Shown here: positions 7,396 through 15,655 of the stretch, piece by piece
Numbering within the stretch: the stretch's first letter is position 1
Layout: the number at the start of each line of letters is the position of its first letter
NCBI GenBank assembly: GCA_029250945.1
Contig: JAQXEG010000013.1
Location: forward strand, 1 to 64,000
Direction of reading: 5' to 3'
Source of the DNA: Yoonia sp.
Lineage (GTDB): Bacteria > Pseudomonadota > Alphaproteobacteria > Rhodobacterales > Rhodobacteraceae
DNA length: 64,000 nucleotides
The notes under the pieces: model-generated
The model's input: the letters and a program-made list of their open reading frames with translations, nothing else
Databases searched by the model: none
What the model was told of the DNA's origin: nothing
Translations under genes and position numbers: made by a program

Positions 7396-9174
7396 ATGAA
7401 AATGACCACCGAAGAAGCCTTCGTCAAAACACTTCAGATGCACGGCATCGACAACGCATTCGGGATCATTGGCTCTGCCATGATGCCAATCTCCGACATC
7501 TTCCCTGATGCGGGTATCACATTCTGGGACTGCGCCCACGAGACATCCGGCGGCATGATGGCTGACGGCTACACACGTGCGACTGGCAAAATGTCCATGA
7601 TGATCGCGCAAAACGGTCCGGGCATCACCAACTTTGTGACAGCTGTTAAGACCGCATACTGGAACCACACACCTGTTTTGCTGGTCACGCCACAGGCGGC
7701 CAACAAGACAATCGGTCAGGGCGGCTTTCAGGAAATGGAACAGATGAACCTGTTCGCTGACTGCGTTGCCTATCAAGAAGAGGTCCGCGATCCATCCCGT
7801 ATCGCCGAAACACTGAACCGCGTGATCATGCAAGCCAAGCGCGCATCCGCACCAGCACAGATCAACGTGCCACGCGATTTCTGGACACAGGTCATCGACA
7901 TCGACCTACCAACAATCGTTGATTTCGAATTGCCACAGGGCGGGTCCACCGCTGTTGGAGACGCGGCCGAGCTGCTGTCCAACGCGAAATTCCCAGTGAT
8001 CCTGAACGGCGCAGGCGCGATCCTGTCCAAGGGCGGCATCGAAGCATCCCGCGTTCTGGCTGAAACGCTCGACGCACCTGTATGTGTTGGCTACCAGCAC
8101 AACGATGCGTTCCCTGGCAACCACCCGCTTTATGCTGGTCCATTGGGCTACAACGGCTCCAAGGCTGGTATGGAACTGATTTCCCAAGCTGACGTCGTTC
8201 TGTGCCTCGGTACACGTTTGAACCCGTTTTCAACCCTGCCCGGCTACGGCATTGATTACTGGCCAACAGACGCCAAGATCATTCAGGTCGACCTGAATCC
8301 AGATCGCATCGGCCTGACCAAAGCGGTCACAGTCGGTATCGTTGGTGACGCCGCCAAGGTTGCAACTGCGATTTCCGAAAAACTATCTGACTCTGCGGGT
8401 GACGCGGGCCGTAAGGACCGTAAAGAAACCATTGCACAGACCAAATCTGCATGGGCACAAGAACTGACATCCATGACAGAAGAGCAGGACGATCCAGGCA
8501 CAGACTGGAACGTGCGCGCACGCGCAGCTAAGCCTGATTGGATGGCCCCTCGCATGGCATGGCGCGCAATTCAGGCGGCTCTGCCTGTTGAGGCGATCAT
8601 TTCCTCTGACATCGGTAACAACTGTGCGATCGGTAACGCCTATCCATCGTTCAACGACAGCCGCAAATATCTGGCACCGGGTCTGTTTGGCCCATGTGGT
8701 TACGGCCTGCCGTCCATCGTTGGTGCGAAAATCGGCCAACCTGATGTGCCAGTTGTCGGTTTTGCGGGTGACGGTGCGTTCGGTATCTCTGTCAACGAAC
8801 TGACAGCGATTGGCCGTGGCGAATGGCCTGCGATCACACAGATCGTATTCCGCAACTACCAGTGGGGCGCAGAAAAGCGTAACTCCACACTGTGGTTCGA
8901 CGATAACTTTGTCGGCACAGAGCTGGACGAGGGCGTATCCTATGCAGGCATCGCAAACGCATGTGGCCTGAAAGGCGTCGTTGCACGCACCCAAGAAGAG
9001 CTGACCGAAGCACTGGCCCAAGCGATCAAGGACCAGATGGAAAATGGCGTGACCACATTGATCGAAGCCATGATCAACCAAGAGCTGGGCGATCCATTCC
9101 GCCGTGACGCCATGAAGAAGCCCGTCGAAGTTGCAGGCATCTCTAAGGCAGATATGCAGCAGCAAGCCGTCTAA
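7396..9174 (+). CDS. xsc: Sulfoacetaldehyde acetyltransferase
   Basis: Thiamine-diphosphate enzyme that converts sulfoacetaldehyde and phosphate into acetyl phosphate and sulfite, the desulfonating step of taurine use. At 592 residues it is full length for Xsc. It shows the ThDP-activating glutamate in DCAHETSGGMMADGYTRATG (E49) and the ThDP/Mg motif starting GDGAFGISVNELTA near residue 459, ending RNYQWGAEKRN, which is characteristic of Xsc among acetolactate synthase relatives. Codon use is biased to gct/gca/aca-type codons, unlike neighbouring genes, suggesting very high expression. It heads a run of genes to soeC with little or no spacing, so it probably drives one sulfonate operon. Confidence 0.95.
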   Translation: MKMTTEEAFVKTLQMHGIDNAFGIIGSAMMPISDIFPDAGITFWDCAHETSGGMMADGYTRATGKMSMMIAQNGPGITNFVTAVKTAYWNHTPVLLVTPQAANKTIGQGGFQEMEQMNLFADCVAYQEEVRDPSRIAETLNRVIMQAKRASAPAQINVPRDFWTQVIDIDLPTIVDFELPQGGSTAVGDAAELLSNAKFPVILNGAGAILSKGGIEASRVLAETLDAPVCVGYQHNDAFPGNHPLYAGPLGYNGSKAGMELISQADVVLCLGTRLNPFSTLPGYGIDYWPTDAKIIQVDLNPDRIGLTKAVTVGIVGDAAKVATAISEKLSDSAGDAGRKDRKETIAQTKSAWAQELTSMTEEQDDPGTDWNVRARAAKPDWMAPRMAWRAIQAALPVEAIISSDIGNNCAIGNAYPSFNDSRKYLAPGLFGPCGYGLPSIVGAKIGQPDVPVVGFAGDGAFGISVNELTAIGRGEWPAITQIVFRNYQWGAEKRNSTLWFDDNFVGTELDEGVSYAGIANACGLKGVVARTQEELTEALAQAIKDQMENGVTTLIEAMINQELGDPFRRDAMKKPVEVAGISKADMQQQAV

Positions 9175-9176
9175 GG

Positions 9177-9917
9177 TTGCTGTTCGACCTTGGTCTTGAA
9201 CAAGTTGCGGCCCTCACCATTGCGTTGGTGGGGGCCGCATACGTCCGGGGATATTCGGGCTTTGGCTTCTCTGCAATCTTCATCGCAAGTGCGGCCCTGA
9301 TCACTAATCCCCTCCCCCTTATCCCGGTGGTATTTGCATGCGAAATCATCATGACAGCGTTTCAGGCCCGGGGCATTCGTGCCCATGTGGATTGGCGCCG
9401 TGTAATGGCGCTTTTGGCCGGCGCAGCCATCGTTCTCCCGTTTTCTGTGTCTGCGATGCTCGCCTTTGGGGCGGATACCGCGCGGCTGGCAGTGTCCACG
9501 ATCGTGCTGGTGATGTCGCTTATCCTGTTGTCCGGCTGGACGCTGACCCGCGTGATCGGATCGCCTGGCCATATGGGGGTGGGCGCCGTGTCGGGCCTCT
9601 GCAATGCGGCGGGCATCGGCGGTTTGCCGGTTGCCGCTTTCATGACCGCGCAACCCATGGCCGCCGCCGCGTTTCGCGCCACGATGATCGTGTATCTAAC
9701 GGGGCTCGACCTGATCACGATGCCGTTTTTATGGCACGGTGGGTTGGTCACATGGGACACCGCGATTGCCGCGGCTTGCGCGTTCCCATTCCTCGGGCTC
9801 GGCATTTGGTTGGGCAGCCGCCAGTTTCTATCCGCATCGCCCACCACATTCCGGCGCTTTGCCGTCTTCCTGTTGCTGATTTTGTCCGTCATGGGCCTGA
9901 TCCGTACAGTCCTATGA
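9177..9917 (+). CDS. TauE/SafE-family sulfite exporter (first copy)
   Basis: Predicted multi-pass inner-membrane permease of the TauE/SafE/DUF81 family, 246 residues, likely exporting sulfite made by Xsc. Hydrophobic segments run through the whole protein, with the N-terminal family signature VRGYSGFGFSA and the internal repeat-like VSGLCNAAGIGGLPVAAFM. The best start is a TTG only three bases after the xsc stop, using the AGG in the stop region; no ATG is available at the N-terminus. Position directly between xsc and pta ties it to sulfonate degradation. Substrate is inferred from family and context; a second TauE-like gene lies 1.2 kb downstream. Confidence 0.8.
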   Translation: MLFDLGLEQVAALTIALVGAAYVRGYSGFGFSAIFIASAALITNPLPLIPVVFACEIIMTAFQARGIRAHVDWRRVMALLAGAAIVLPFSVSAMLAFGADTARLAVSTIVLVMSLILLSGWTLTRVIGSPGHMGVGAVSGLCNAAGIGGLPVAAFMTAQPMAAAAFRATMIVYLTGLDLITMPFLWHGGLVTWDTAIAAACAFPFLGLGIWLGSRQFLSASPTTFRRFAVFLLLILSVMGLIRTVL

Positions 9918-9924
9918 GGTCACT

Positions 9925-10860
9925 ATGACATCCCCATTCCTATCTGCCCGCGCCCCCCACGCCCCCGCCGATCTAATCGCCATGGCCAAAGGGTTCGCCG
10001 CGCCGCGCGTGGCCATCGCCCGCGCCGGTGCCGCCCTCCCGATGGAGGCCGCAGAGGACGCGACAAAGGCTGGCATCATGACCCCTGTGTTTGTGGGTGA
10101 GGCCGACGCGATCCGCGCCGAGGCTGCCAAGCTGAACTGGGATATCTCATCCTATGCGATCCACGACACCAGTGGTGAATTGGAAGCGGGCCAAACCGCC
10201 GCCGCTCTTTGTGGCGCGGGCAAGGCTGACGTGCTGATGAAGGGCAACCTGCACACCGACGTGTTCATGAAAACCGCCGTGTCCCGTGACGCTGGTCTGC
10301 GCACGGGTAAACAGTTTGTGCACATCTTTCACATCAGCCACCCAGATGGTGGTAAGCCGATCCTGATTTCAGATGCGGCTGTCAACGTAACCCCCAATCT
10401 GGAAACCCGCCAAGACTGCATCACTGAATGCGTGTCCCTGCTTAACCGTCTGGGCAATGACCGCCCCAAGGTCGCGATCCTGTCTGCAACCGAAAGTGCG
10501 ATCCCCTCGGTGCCGTCGTCCATGGACGGTCAGGCGCTGGCCCAATGGGCCGCCAAGAACATCACCAACGCCGATGTATCCGGCCCGCTTGCGTTTGATC
10601 TGATCATGTCGCCGGATGCAGCCGCAACCAAAGGGTTGGCCGACAACCCTGTCGCGGGTCATGCCGATGCGATCATTGTGCCAGATATCGTCGCGGGCAA
10701 CGCGCTGTTCAAAGCCTTTGTCTATCTTAAAGGTGGCTGTGCCGCGGGCATCGTCACTGGCGCCAAGGTGCCGATCCTGCTCACGTCCCGCGCCGATCCC
10801 GCCGCGGCGCGCATGGCGTCTGCCGCACTTGCATCCATCAGCTGTGGCTTGCCAAAATGA
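9925..10860 (+). CDS. pta: Phosphate acetyltransferase
   Basis: Converts the acetyl phosphate released by Xsc to acetyl-CoA, feeding carbon from taurine into central metabolism. It is the short single-domain form (311 residues; PTA/PTB family), without the N-terminal DRTGG part of long Pta. Family stretches include KADVLMKGNLHTDVFMK, VHIFHISHPDG and GPLAFDLIMSPDAAATKG. The small form beside xsc is usual for roseobacters. It starts 8 bases after the exporter gene and its stop overlaps the ackA-remnant ATG (ATGA). Confidence 0.92.
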   Translation: MTSPFLSARAPHAPADLIAMAKGFAAPRVAIARAGAALPMEAAEDATKAGIMTPVFVGEADAIRAEAAKLNWDISSYAIHDTSGELEAGQTAAALCGAGKADVLMKGNLHTDVFMKTAVSRDAGLRTGKQFVHIFHISHPDGGKPILISDAAVNVTPNLETRQDCITECVSLLNRLGNDRPKVAILSATESAIPSVPSSMDGQALAQWAAKNITNADVSGPLAFDLIMSPDAAATKGLADNPVAGHADAIIVPDIVAGNALFKAFVYLKGGCAAGIVTGAKVPILLTSRADPAAARMASAALASISCGLPK

Positions 10861-11090
10861 TTCTTGTCCTCAACGCAGGTTCATCGTCGCTGAAGGTCGA
10901 AGTGTTTACCCCGGACCTGACGTCTGTGTTGAGCGGGGCCGTGACCGAGATCGGCGGAAATGCAACACCCATTCGCGACCGGATCATGGCCCATCTTGCC
11001 TGTTTTGGCGATGTACCCGTGCATGTGATCGCCGCGGATGAGGAAAAACAGATCGCCCGCGATGCCCTGACCTTAATGGGGGCCGCATGA
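10857..11090 (+). pseudogene. ackA: Acetate kinase remnant with in-frame internal deletion
   Basis: Acetate kinase is normally near 400 residues; this frame has 77. Its first 35 or so residues match the AckA N-terminus (ILVLNAGSSSLKVEVF, then LSGAVTEIGG). The rest matches the AckA C-terminus: NATPIRDRIMAHL corresponds to the region after the conserved GGIGEN motif, and VPVHVIAADEEKQIARDAL is the usual C-terminal end. The centre, with the catalytic and nucleotide-binding residues, is missing, while the reading frame is kept. The join falls near 10950-10965 in a repeat-like atcggcggaaatgc, fitting deletion between two short atcggcg stretches. Both ends still overlap their neighbours by four bases, so it may survive only as a coupling segment. 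An active kinase is not credible. Confidence 0.82.
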
Positions 11091-11848
11091 CCGATTTGTT
11101 GATATGGGCCGATCTGACGGTAACTGAATTCTGGTTGCTGCTTGCCATTACAACAGGCGCAGGCATCGTGCGCGGGTTTTCCGGCTTTGCCCTGTCGGCG
11201 GTGATCATGGCGTCCGCATCAACATTCATCCCGCCCGTTCAACTGATCCCGATCTGTTTCTGGCTCGAGTTTTGCGCCAGCGTCATGATGGGTCGCGGCG
11301 GCTGGCAAGAGGCGGATCGCGGGCTGGTGTTCGGCCTTGTGATCAGTTCGGCGATTGGCACACCTGTCGGGCTCTATCTAACCACGACGCTGCCGGTTGA
11401 TACGTCCAAAACCATCGTTCTGATCCTTGTGATCGTGCTCGCGGTGTTGTTGTTGGCCAAGGTGCGTTTTGCATTTCTCGCTACCAAACCCGGACTATAT
11501 CTTGCCGGGTTTGTCGCGGGCATCATCGGCGGTTTGGCCGCGGTGGCGGGCATGGTTGTGGCCCTTTATGTCCTGTCCCAAGACGCGGGCGCGCGCAAAA
11601 TGCGGGCCGCATTGGTGCTGTATCTGTTCATCACACTGGCCACATCGCTGGTCTATCAAATCTACTTTGACGTCATGACGTGGACCGCGATCCAACGCTC
11701 TGCCGTCTTTGCCATCCCGACATTCGCTGGCGTCTGGCTGGGGCAACGGTTTTTCGTGCCCAAACTGGAAAAATATTACCGCCCGTTTTGTCTTACCCTG
11801 TTGGCCGGACTTGCCTTGGCAGGTCTGATCCGTACCATGCTTAGCTGA
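11087..11848 (+). CDS. TauE/SafE-family sulfite exporter (second copy)
   Basis: A second TauE/SafE permease, 253 residues, multi-pass and hydrophobic throughout. The family signature VRGFSGFALSAVIMA occurs near residues 27-41, with an internal counterpart VAGIIGGLAAVAGMVVALYV. It resembles the first copy in layout (RGxSGF, C-terminal LAGLIRT) but differs across most of its length, so this is an older paralog rather than a recent duplication. It starts inside the ackA remnant and ends 11 bases before soeA. Sulfite or sulfonate export is inferred; two exporters could differ in affinity or substrate, for instance sulfite against sulfoacetate. Confidence 0.8.
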   Translation: MTDLLIWADLTVTEFWLLLAITTGAGIVRGFSGFALSAVIMASASTFIPPVQLIPICFWLEFCASVMMGRGGWQEADRGLVFGLVISSAIGTPVGLYLTTTLPVDTSKTIVLILVIVLAVLLLAKVRFAFLATKPGLYLAGFVAGIIGGLAAVAGMVVALYVLSQDAGARKMRAALVLYLFITLATSLVYQIYFDVMTWTAIQRSAVFAIPTFAGVWLGQRFFVPKLEKYYRPFCLTLLAGLALAGLIRTMLS

Positions 11849-11859
11849 AAGGAACGCTC

Positions 11860-14688
11860 ATGTCCCTCGACCAACCCAAACTCGATCTGTCGCCAGAGGT
11901 GTCCGACGAGGTCCGTAAGACGACGTGTTACATGTGCGCCTGCCGCTGCGGGATCAACGTCCATATGAAAGAGGGCAAGGTTGCCTATATCGAAGGCAAC
12001 AAAGACCACCCCGTGAACCAAGGTGTACTATGCGCCAAAGGGTCCGCCGGTATCATGCAGCACAACGCGCCATCGCGACTGCGAGCACCGCTGAAACGCG
12101 TTGGCCCGCGTGGATCAGGTGAGTTTGAAGAAATCAGCTGGGAAGAGGCGCTGACAATCGCCACCAACACCCTTGCCCCGATCCGCGAAAGCGCACCGGA
12201 AAAGCTGGCGTTCTTTACAGGCCGCGATCAGTCACAGTCATTCACATCATTCTGGGCCCAAGGGTTCGGCACGCCAAACTACGCGGCCCACGGCGGCTTC
12301 TGTTCGGTCAACATGGCAGCCGCTGGCATCTATACGATGGGCGGCGCATTCTGGGAATTCGGCCAGCCTGATTGGGATCATACCAAGTTGTTCATGCTGT
12401 TCGGCGTCGCCGAAGACCACGACAGTAACCCTATCAAAATGGGCATCGGCAAGATCAAGGAACGCGGCGCACGCATGATCGGCGTAAACCCGATCCGCAC
12501 CGGCTATAACGCTGTGGCCGACGATTGGGTCGGCATTACGCCCGGCACCGACGGCTTGTTCATTCTTGCGATGGTGCATTGCCTGATGAAGGCGGGTAAA
12601 ATTGATCTGGATTATCTGGCACGCTTTACCAACGCATCCGTGCTGGTCAACGAAGACCCGAAATCAGAACAGTTCGGCCTGTTCCTGCGCGACGCAGACG
12701 GCCAGCCACAAGTCATCGACCGCAACACAGGCGAGCTTGCGCCATGGAACGGCCAAGGGGTAGATCCTGATCTGGCCGCCACCTACCGGCACAAGGGCGT
12801 GACCCACCGCCCCGTATTTCACCAGATGGCCGACCGCTACATGTCCGAAAGCTACGCGCCCGAGGCCGTCGCGGACCGGTGCGGCATCCCCGCCAAGCGC
12901 ATCCGCGCCATCGCCGCCGATCTTGCCCGCGTCGCCTTTGACGAGGAAATCGCGCTGGACCGTGAATGGACCGACTTCCGTGGCAAAAAACACGCCAAAA
13001 TGGTCGGCCGCCCCGTATCATTCCACGCGATGCGCGGGATTTCGGCCCACTCCAACGGGTTCCAGACTTGCCGTGCGCTTCACGTCCTGCAAATTCTGCT
13101 TGGCTCCGTGGAAACCCCCGGCGGGATGCGGTTCAAACCGCCCTACCCCAAGCCCGCAACAGCCCACCCCAAGCCACACGGCAAGGTGACACCGGGTGCC
13201 GCCCTCGACGGCCCGCACCTCGGCTATGTGCAAGGCCCAGAAGATTTGCTGCTGTCCGAGGACGGCACACCAACCCGCATCGACAAGGCCTATACATGGG
13301 AAAACCCGATGTCGGCCCACGGGCTGATGCATATGGTCATCTCGAACGCGCACGCGGGCGATCCGTATAAGGTCGACACGTTGTTCATGTATATGGCCAA
13401 CATGTCGTGGAACTCTTCCATGAACACCGGCGGCGTGATGAACATGCTGACCGACACGAATGAAGACGGGTCCTATGTGATCCCCAACATCATTTACTCA
13501 GACGCCTATTCGTCCGAAATGGTGGCCTATGCCGATCTGGTGCTGCCCGACACGACATATCTGGAACGGCACGACTGTATCTCGTTGCTCGACCGCCCGA
13601 TCTGCGAGGCGGACGGCGTGGCAGATGCGATCCGCTGGCCAGTGGTCGAACCCGACCGCGATGTGCGCGGCTTCCAGTCGGTACTGTGTGAACTTGGCGC
13701 GCGCCTGAACCTGCCCGGTTTCGTGAACGAGGACGGCAGCCAGAAATACCAAGACTACGCCGACTACATCACCAACCACATTCGTCGTCCCGGTGTTGGC
13801 CCGCTTGCTGGCTTCCGCATGGGTGAAAACGGACTGCAAGGTGGGCGCGGCGACGTCAACGAAAGCCAGATTGACAACTACATCGAAAACGGCGGCTTCT
13901 GGATCGAACATGTTCCTGAAAACGCCGCCTACTACAAACCGTTCTCAATGGACTACCAAAACTGGGCGGTGAAAATGGGGTTTTATGACGCTGTCCAACC
14001 CTACATCTTTCAGCTTTACGTCGAACCGATGCGCAAATTCCAAGCCGCCGCAGAAGGTATCGGCACGCGCCAACCACCCGAACACCTGCGCCAACAGGTC
14101 AAGGAAACGATGGACCCGCTCCCCATCTGGTACGCCCCGTTCGAGGACGGCCAAGTCGATCCCGATGAATACCCGATCCATGCGCTGACCCAACGCCCCA
14201 TGGCGATGTATCACTCATGGGGCACGCAAAACGCGTGGCTGCGCCAGATCCACGGCCACAACCCACTTTATGTGCCAACAGGTATCTGGGAACAAAACGG
14301 TTTCGAAGATGGCGATTGGGCGCGGGTTACATCCGTGCACGGGTCCATCACCGTGCCCGTCGCGCACCAAGCGTCGTTGAACAAAGACACCGTCTGGACA
14401 TGGAATGCGATCGGCAAACGCAAGGGCGCTTGGGCGCTGGACGAGGATGCGTCAGAGGCGACCAAAGGGTTCCTGCTCAACCACCTGATCCACGAACTAC
14501 TCCCGCCTAAGGCGGATGGCATGCGCTGGGCGAACTCCGACCCGATCACAGGTCAGGCCGCGTGGTTTGATCTGCGCGTCAAGATCGAGAAAACCGCAGC
14601 TCCTGCAGAATCCCAACCCGTTATACCAGCGATCAAATCACCCGTTGGCAAAGGTCCAAAGGATCAGGCTTGGAAGGTGGGCAAATGA
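11860..14688 (+). CDS. soeA: Sulfite dehydrogenase molybdopterin subunit SoeA
   Basis: Catalytic subunit of the cytoplasmic, membrane-attached SoeABC sulfite-oxidising enzyme, 942 residues, of the DMSO reductase family with bis-MGD molybdenum cofactor. An N-terminal [4Fe-4S] motif is read as C23-x2-C26-x3-C30-x27-C58 (TTCYMCACRCGI and VLCAKG). The molybdopterin oxidoreductase domain follows (FFTGRDQSQSFTSFWAQGFG, PIRTGYNAVADDWVGITPGTDG) and a dinucleotide-binding domain ends the protein (WGTQNAWLRQIHGHNPLYVP). No Tat signal is visible, consistent with a cytoplasmic SoeA. Being downstream of xsc-pta, its role in clearing sulfite from taurine is well supported. Related enzymes (thiosulfate or polysulfide reductases) share the fold. 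Confidence 0.9.
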   Translation: MSLDQPKLDLSPEVSDEVRKTTCYMCACRCGINVHMKEGKVAYIEGNKDHPVNQGVLCAKGSAGIMQHNAPSRLRAPLKRVGPRGSGEFEEISWEEALTIATNTLAPIRESAPEKLAFFTGRDQSQSFTSFWAQGFGTPNYAAHGGFCSVNMAAAGIYTMGGAFWEFGQPDWDHTKLFMLFGVAEDHDSNPIKMGIGKIKERGARMIGVNPIRTGYNAVADDWVGITPGTDGLFILAMVHCLMKAGKIDLDYLARFTNASVLVNEDPKSEQFGLFLRDADGQPQVIDRNTGELAPWNGQGVDPDLAATYRHKGVTHRPVFHQMADRYMSESYAPEAVADRCGIPAKRIRAIAADLARVAFDEEIALDREWTDFRGKKHAKMVGRPVSFHAMRGISAHSNGFQTCRALHVLQILLGSVETPGGMRFKPPYPKPATAHPKPHGKVTPGAALDGPHLGYVQGPEDLLLSEDGTPTRIDKAYTWENPMSAHGLMHMVISNAHAGDPYKVDTLFMYMANMSWNSSMNTGGVMNMLTDTNEDGSYVIPNIIYSDAYSSEMVAYADLVLPDTTYLERHDCISLLDRPICEADGVADAIRWPVVEPDRDVRGFQSVLCELGARLNLPGFVNEDGSQKYQDYADYITNHIRRPGVGPLAGFRMGENGLQGGRGDVNESQIDNYIENGGFWIEHVPENAAYYKPFSMDYQNWAVKMGFYDAVQPYIFQLYVEPMRKFQAAAEGIGTRQPPEHLRQQVKETMDPLPIWYAPFEDGQVDPDEYPIHALTQRPMAMYHSWGTQNAWLRQIHGHNPLYVPTGIWEQNGFEDGDWARVTSVHGSITVPVAHQASLNKDTVWTWNAIGKRKGAWALDEDASEATKGFLLNHLIHELLPPKADGMRWANSDPITGQAAWFDLRVKIEKTAAPAESQPVIPAIKSPVGKGPKDQAWKVGK

Positions 14689-14879
14689 CCAACCTCCAAG
14701 TCCTACTCTTGATTGGCGCATTCATCGTCCTGACATTCGGCTCTTTCATCTGGTTCATCGCCACATGGAACGCCGAAGCCGAGGAATCGATCTCAATGAC
14801 GGGCACCGCACCCGCCGTCGCTTTTTTCAAAATACTCCCGCCGGAGGCTCCCCTCCTCACAAAAAGGGCCACGTTATGA
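14685..14879 (+). CDS. Small single-membrane-span protein inside soeABC
   Basis: A 64-residue frame overlaps the soeA stop (ATGA) and ends on the soeB start (ATGA), a coupling pattern that argues for translation. Residues 5-28 (QVLLLIGAFIVLTFGSFIWF) form one membrane segment, followed by a short acidic stretch NAEAEES. The last 25 residues are encoded by an intergenic-type repeat (14830-14848), so the natural stop may have been lost and the tail may be fortuitous. I do not recognise the family. It might be an accessory or assembly protein for SoeABC, similar to small subunits in other membrane oxidoreductases; that is inference. Confidence 0.55.
   Translation: MTNLQVLLLIGAFIVLTFGSFIWFIATWNAEAEESISMTGTAPAVAFFKILPPEAPLLTKRATL
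14830..14848 (+). repeat. Short dispersed intergenic repeat, copy 1
   Basis: A 19-base stretch aaatactcccgccggaggc matches 17 of 19 bases of the copy at 54456-54474. Each holds a small gccgg-centred inverted repeat and lies just before a gene (soeB, recR). Related starts (aaaatac) occur at 34646 and 26176. This copy also codes for part of the small ORF tail. Confidence 0.5.
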
Positions 14880-15655
14880 CAACTCTCCCCCCACCCTCCG
14901 CCAAGAAACTTGGGCTGGTTATCGACCTTGATACCTGCGTCGGCTGCCATGCTTGTGTGATTTCCTGCAAAGGCTGGAACACCGAAAACTACGGCGCACC
15001 GCTGTCGGATCAAAACGCTTATTCGGGTACCGCATCAGGCACATTCCTAAACCGTGTGCACAGCTATGAGGTCCAGCCGCCCGTGCTCAAGGATCAACCA
15101 GCCGCCCCCGCGCAACTGATCCACTTCCCCAAATCCTGCCTGCACTGCGAAGACGCGCCTTGCGTCACGGTCTGCCCGACAGGGGCCAGCTACAAACGGG
15201 TCGAGGACGGCATCGTTCTGGTCAACGAACAGGATTGCATCGGCTGTGGCCTATGCGCTTGGGCCTGCCCATATGGTGCGCGCGAACTCGACGCCAAAGA
15301 AGGGGTCATGAAGAAATGCACCCTCTGCGTTGACCGCATCTATAACGAAAACCTGCCCGAAGAAGACCGGCAGCCTGCCTGCGTTCGGACCTGCCCCGCA
15401 GGTGCGCGTCACTTTGGCGACTTGGGCGATGAGAATTCCGACGTTTCGATCCTTGTGGCCGAACGCGGCGGCTTTGATCTAATGCCGGAACAAGGCACCA
15501 AGCCCGTCAACAAATACCTGCCACCGCGCCCCAAGGATGTAGAACCGGAATTCGACATTCTGGCCCCATACCTTGAACCTATCGCTGAAGATGGCAAAGG
15601 CTTCGTTGGCTGGCTCGACAAGGCACTTTCTGCACTTCCCGGAGGAGCGAAATAA
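14876..15655 (+). CDS. soeB: Sulfite dehydrogenase iron-sulfur subunit SoeB
   Basis: Electron-transfer subunit of SoeABC, 259 residues, related to DmsB/NrfC-type ferredoxins. Four cysteine clusters are visible: CVGCHACVISCKGW, CLHCEDAPCVTVCPTGA, CIGCGLCAWACPYGA, and CTLC with CVRTCPAGA, enough for four [4Fe-4S] centres passing electrons from SoeA to the membrane subunit. The start is the ATG at 14876, overlapping the small ORF stop; a long in-frame extension upstream is not protein-like. A GGAGGAG ribosome site for soeC lies at its 3' end, and its stop overlaps the soeC ATG by one base (TAATG). Confidence 0.92.
   Translation: MTTLPPPSAKKLGLVIDLDTCVGCHACVISCKGWNTENYGAPLSDQNAYSGTASGTFLNRVHSYEVQPPVLKDQPAAPAQLIHFPKSCLHCEDAPCVTVCPTGASYKRVEDGIVLVNEQDCIGCGLCAWACPYGARELDAKEGVMKKCTLCVDRIYNENLPEEDRQPACVRTCPAGARHFGDLGDENSDVSILVAERGGFDLMPEQGTKPVNKYLPPRPKDVEPEFDILAPYLEPIAEDGKGFVGWLDKALSALPGGAK

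Noticed and set aside
8383-9165. 260-codon minus-strand frame opposite xsc
   Set aside because: Antisense shadow of xsc; composition not protein-like and no ribosome site.
14516-14875. Long in-frame extension of soeB into soeA
   Set aside because: Not protein-like; the soeB family N-terminus begins at 14876.
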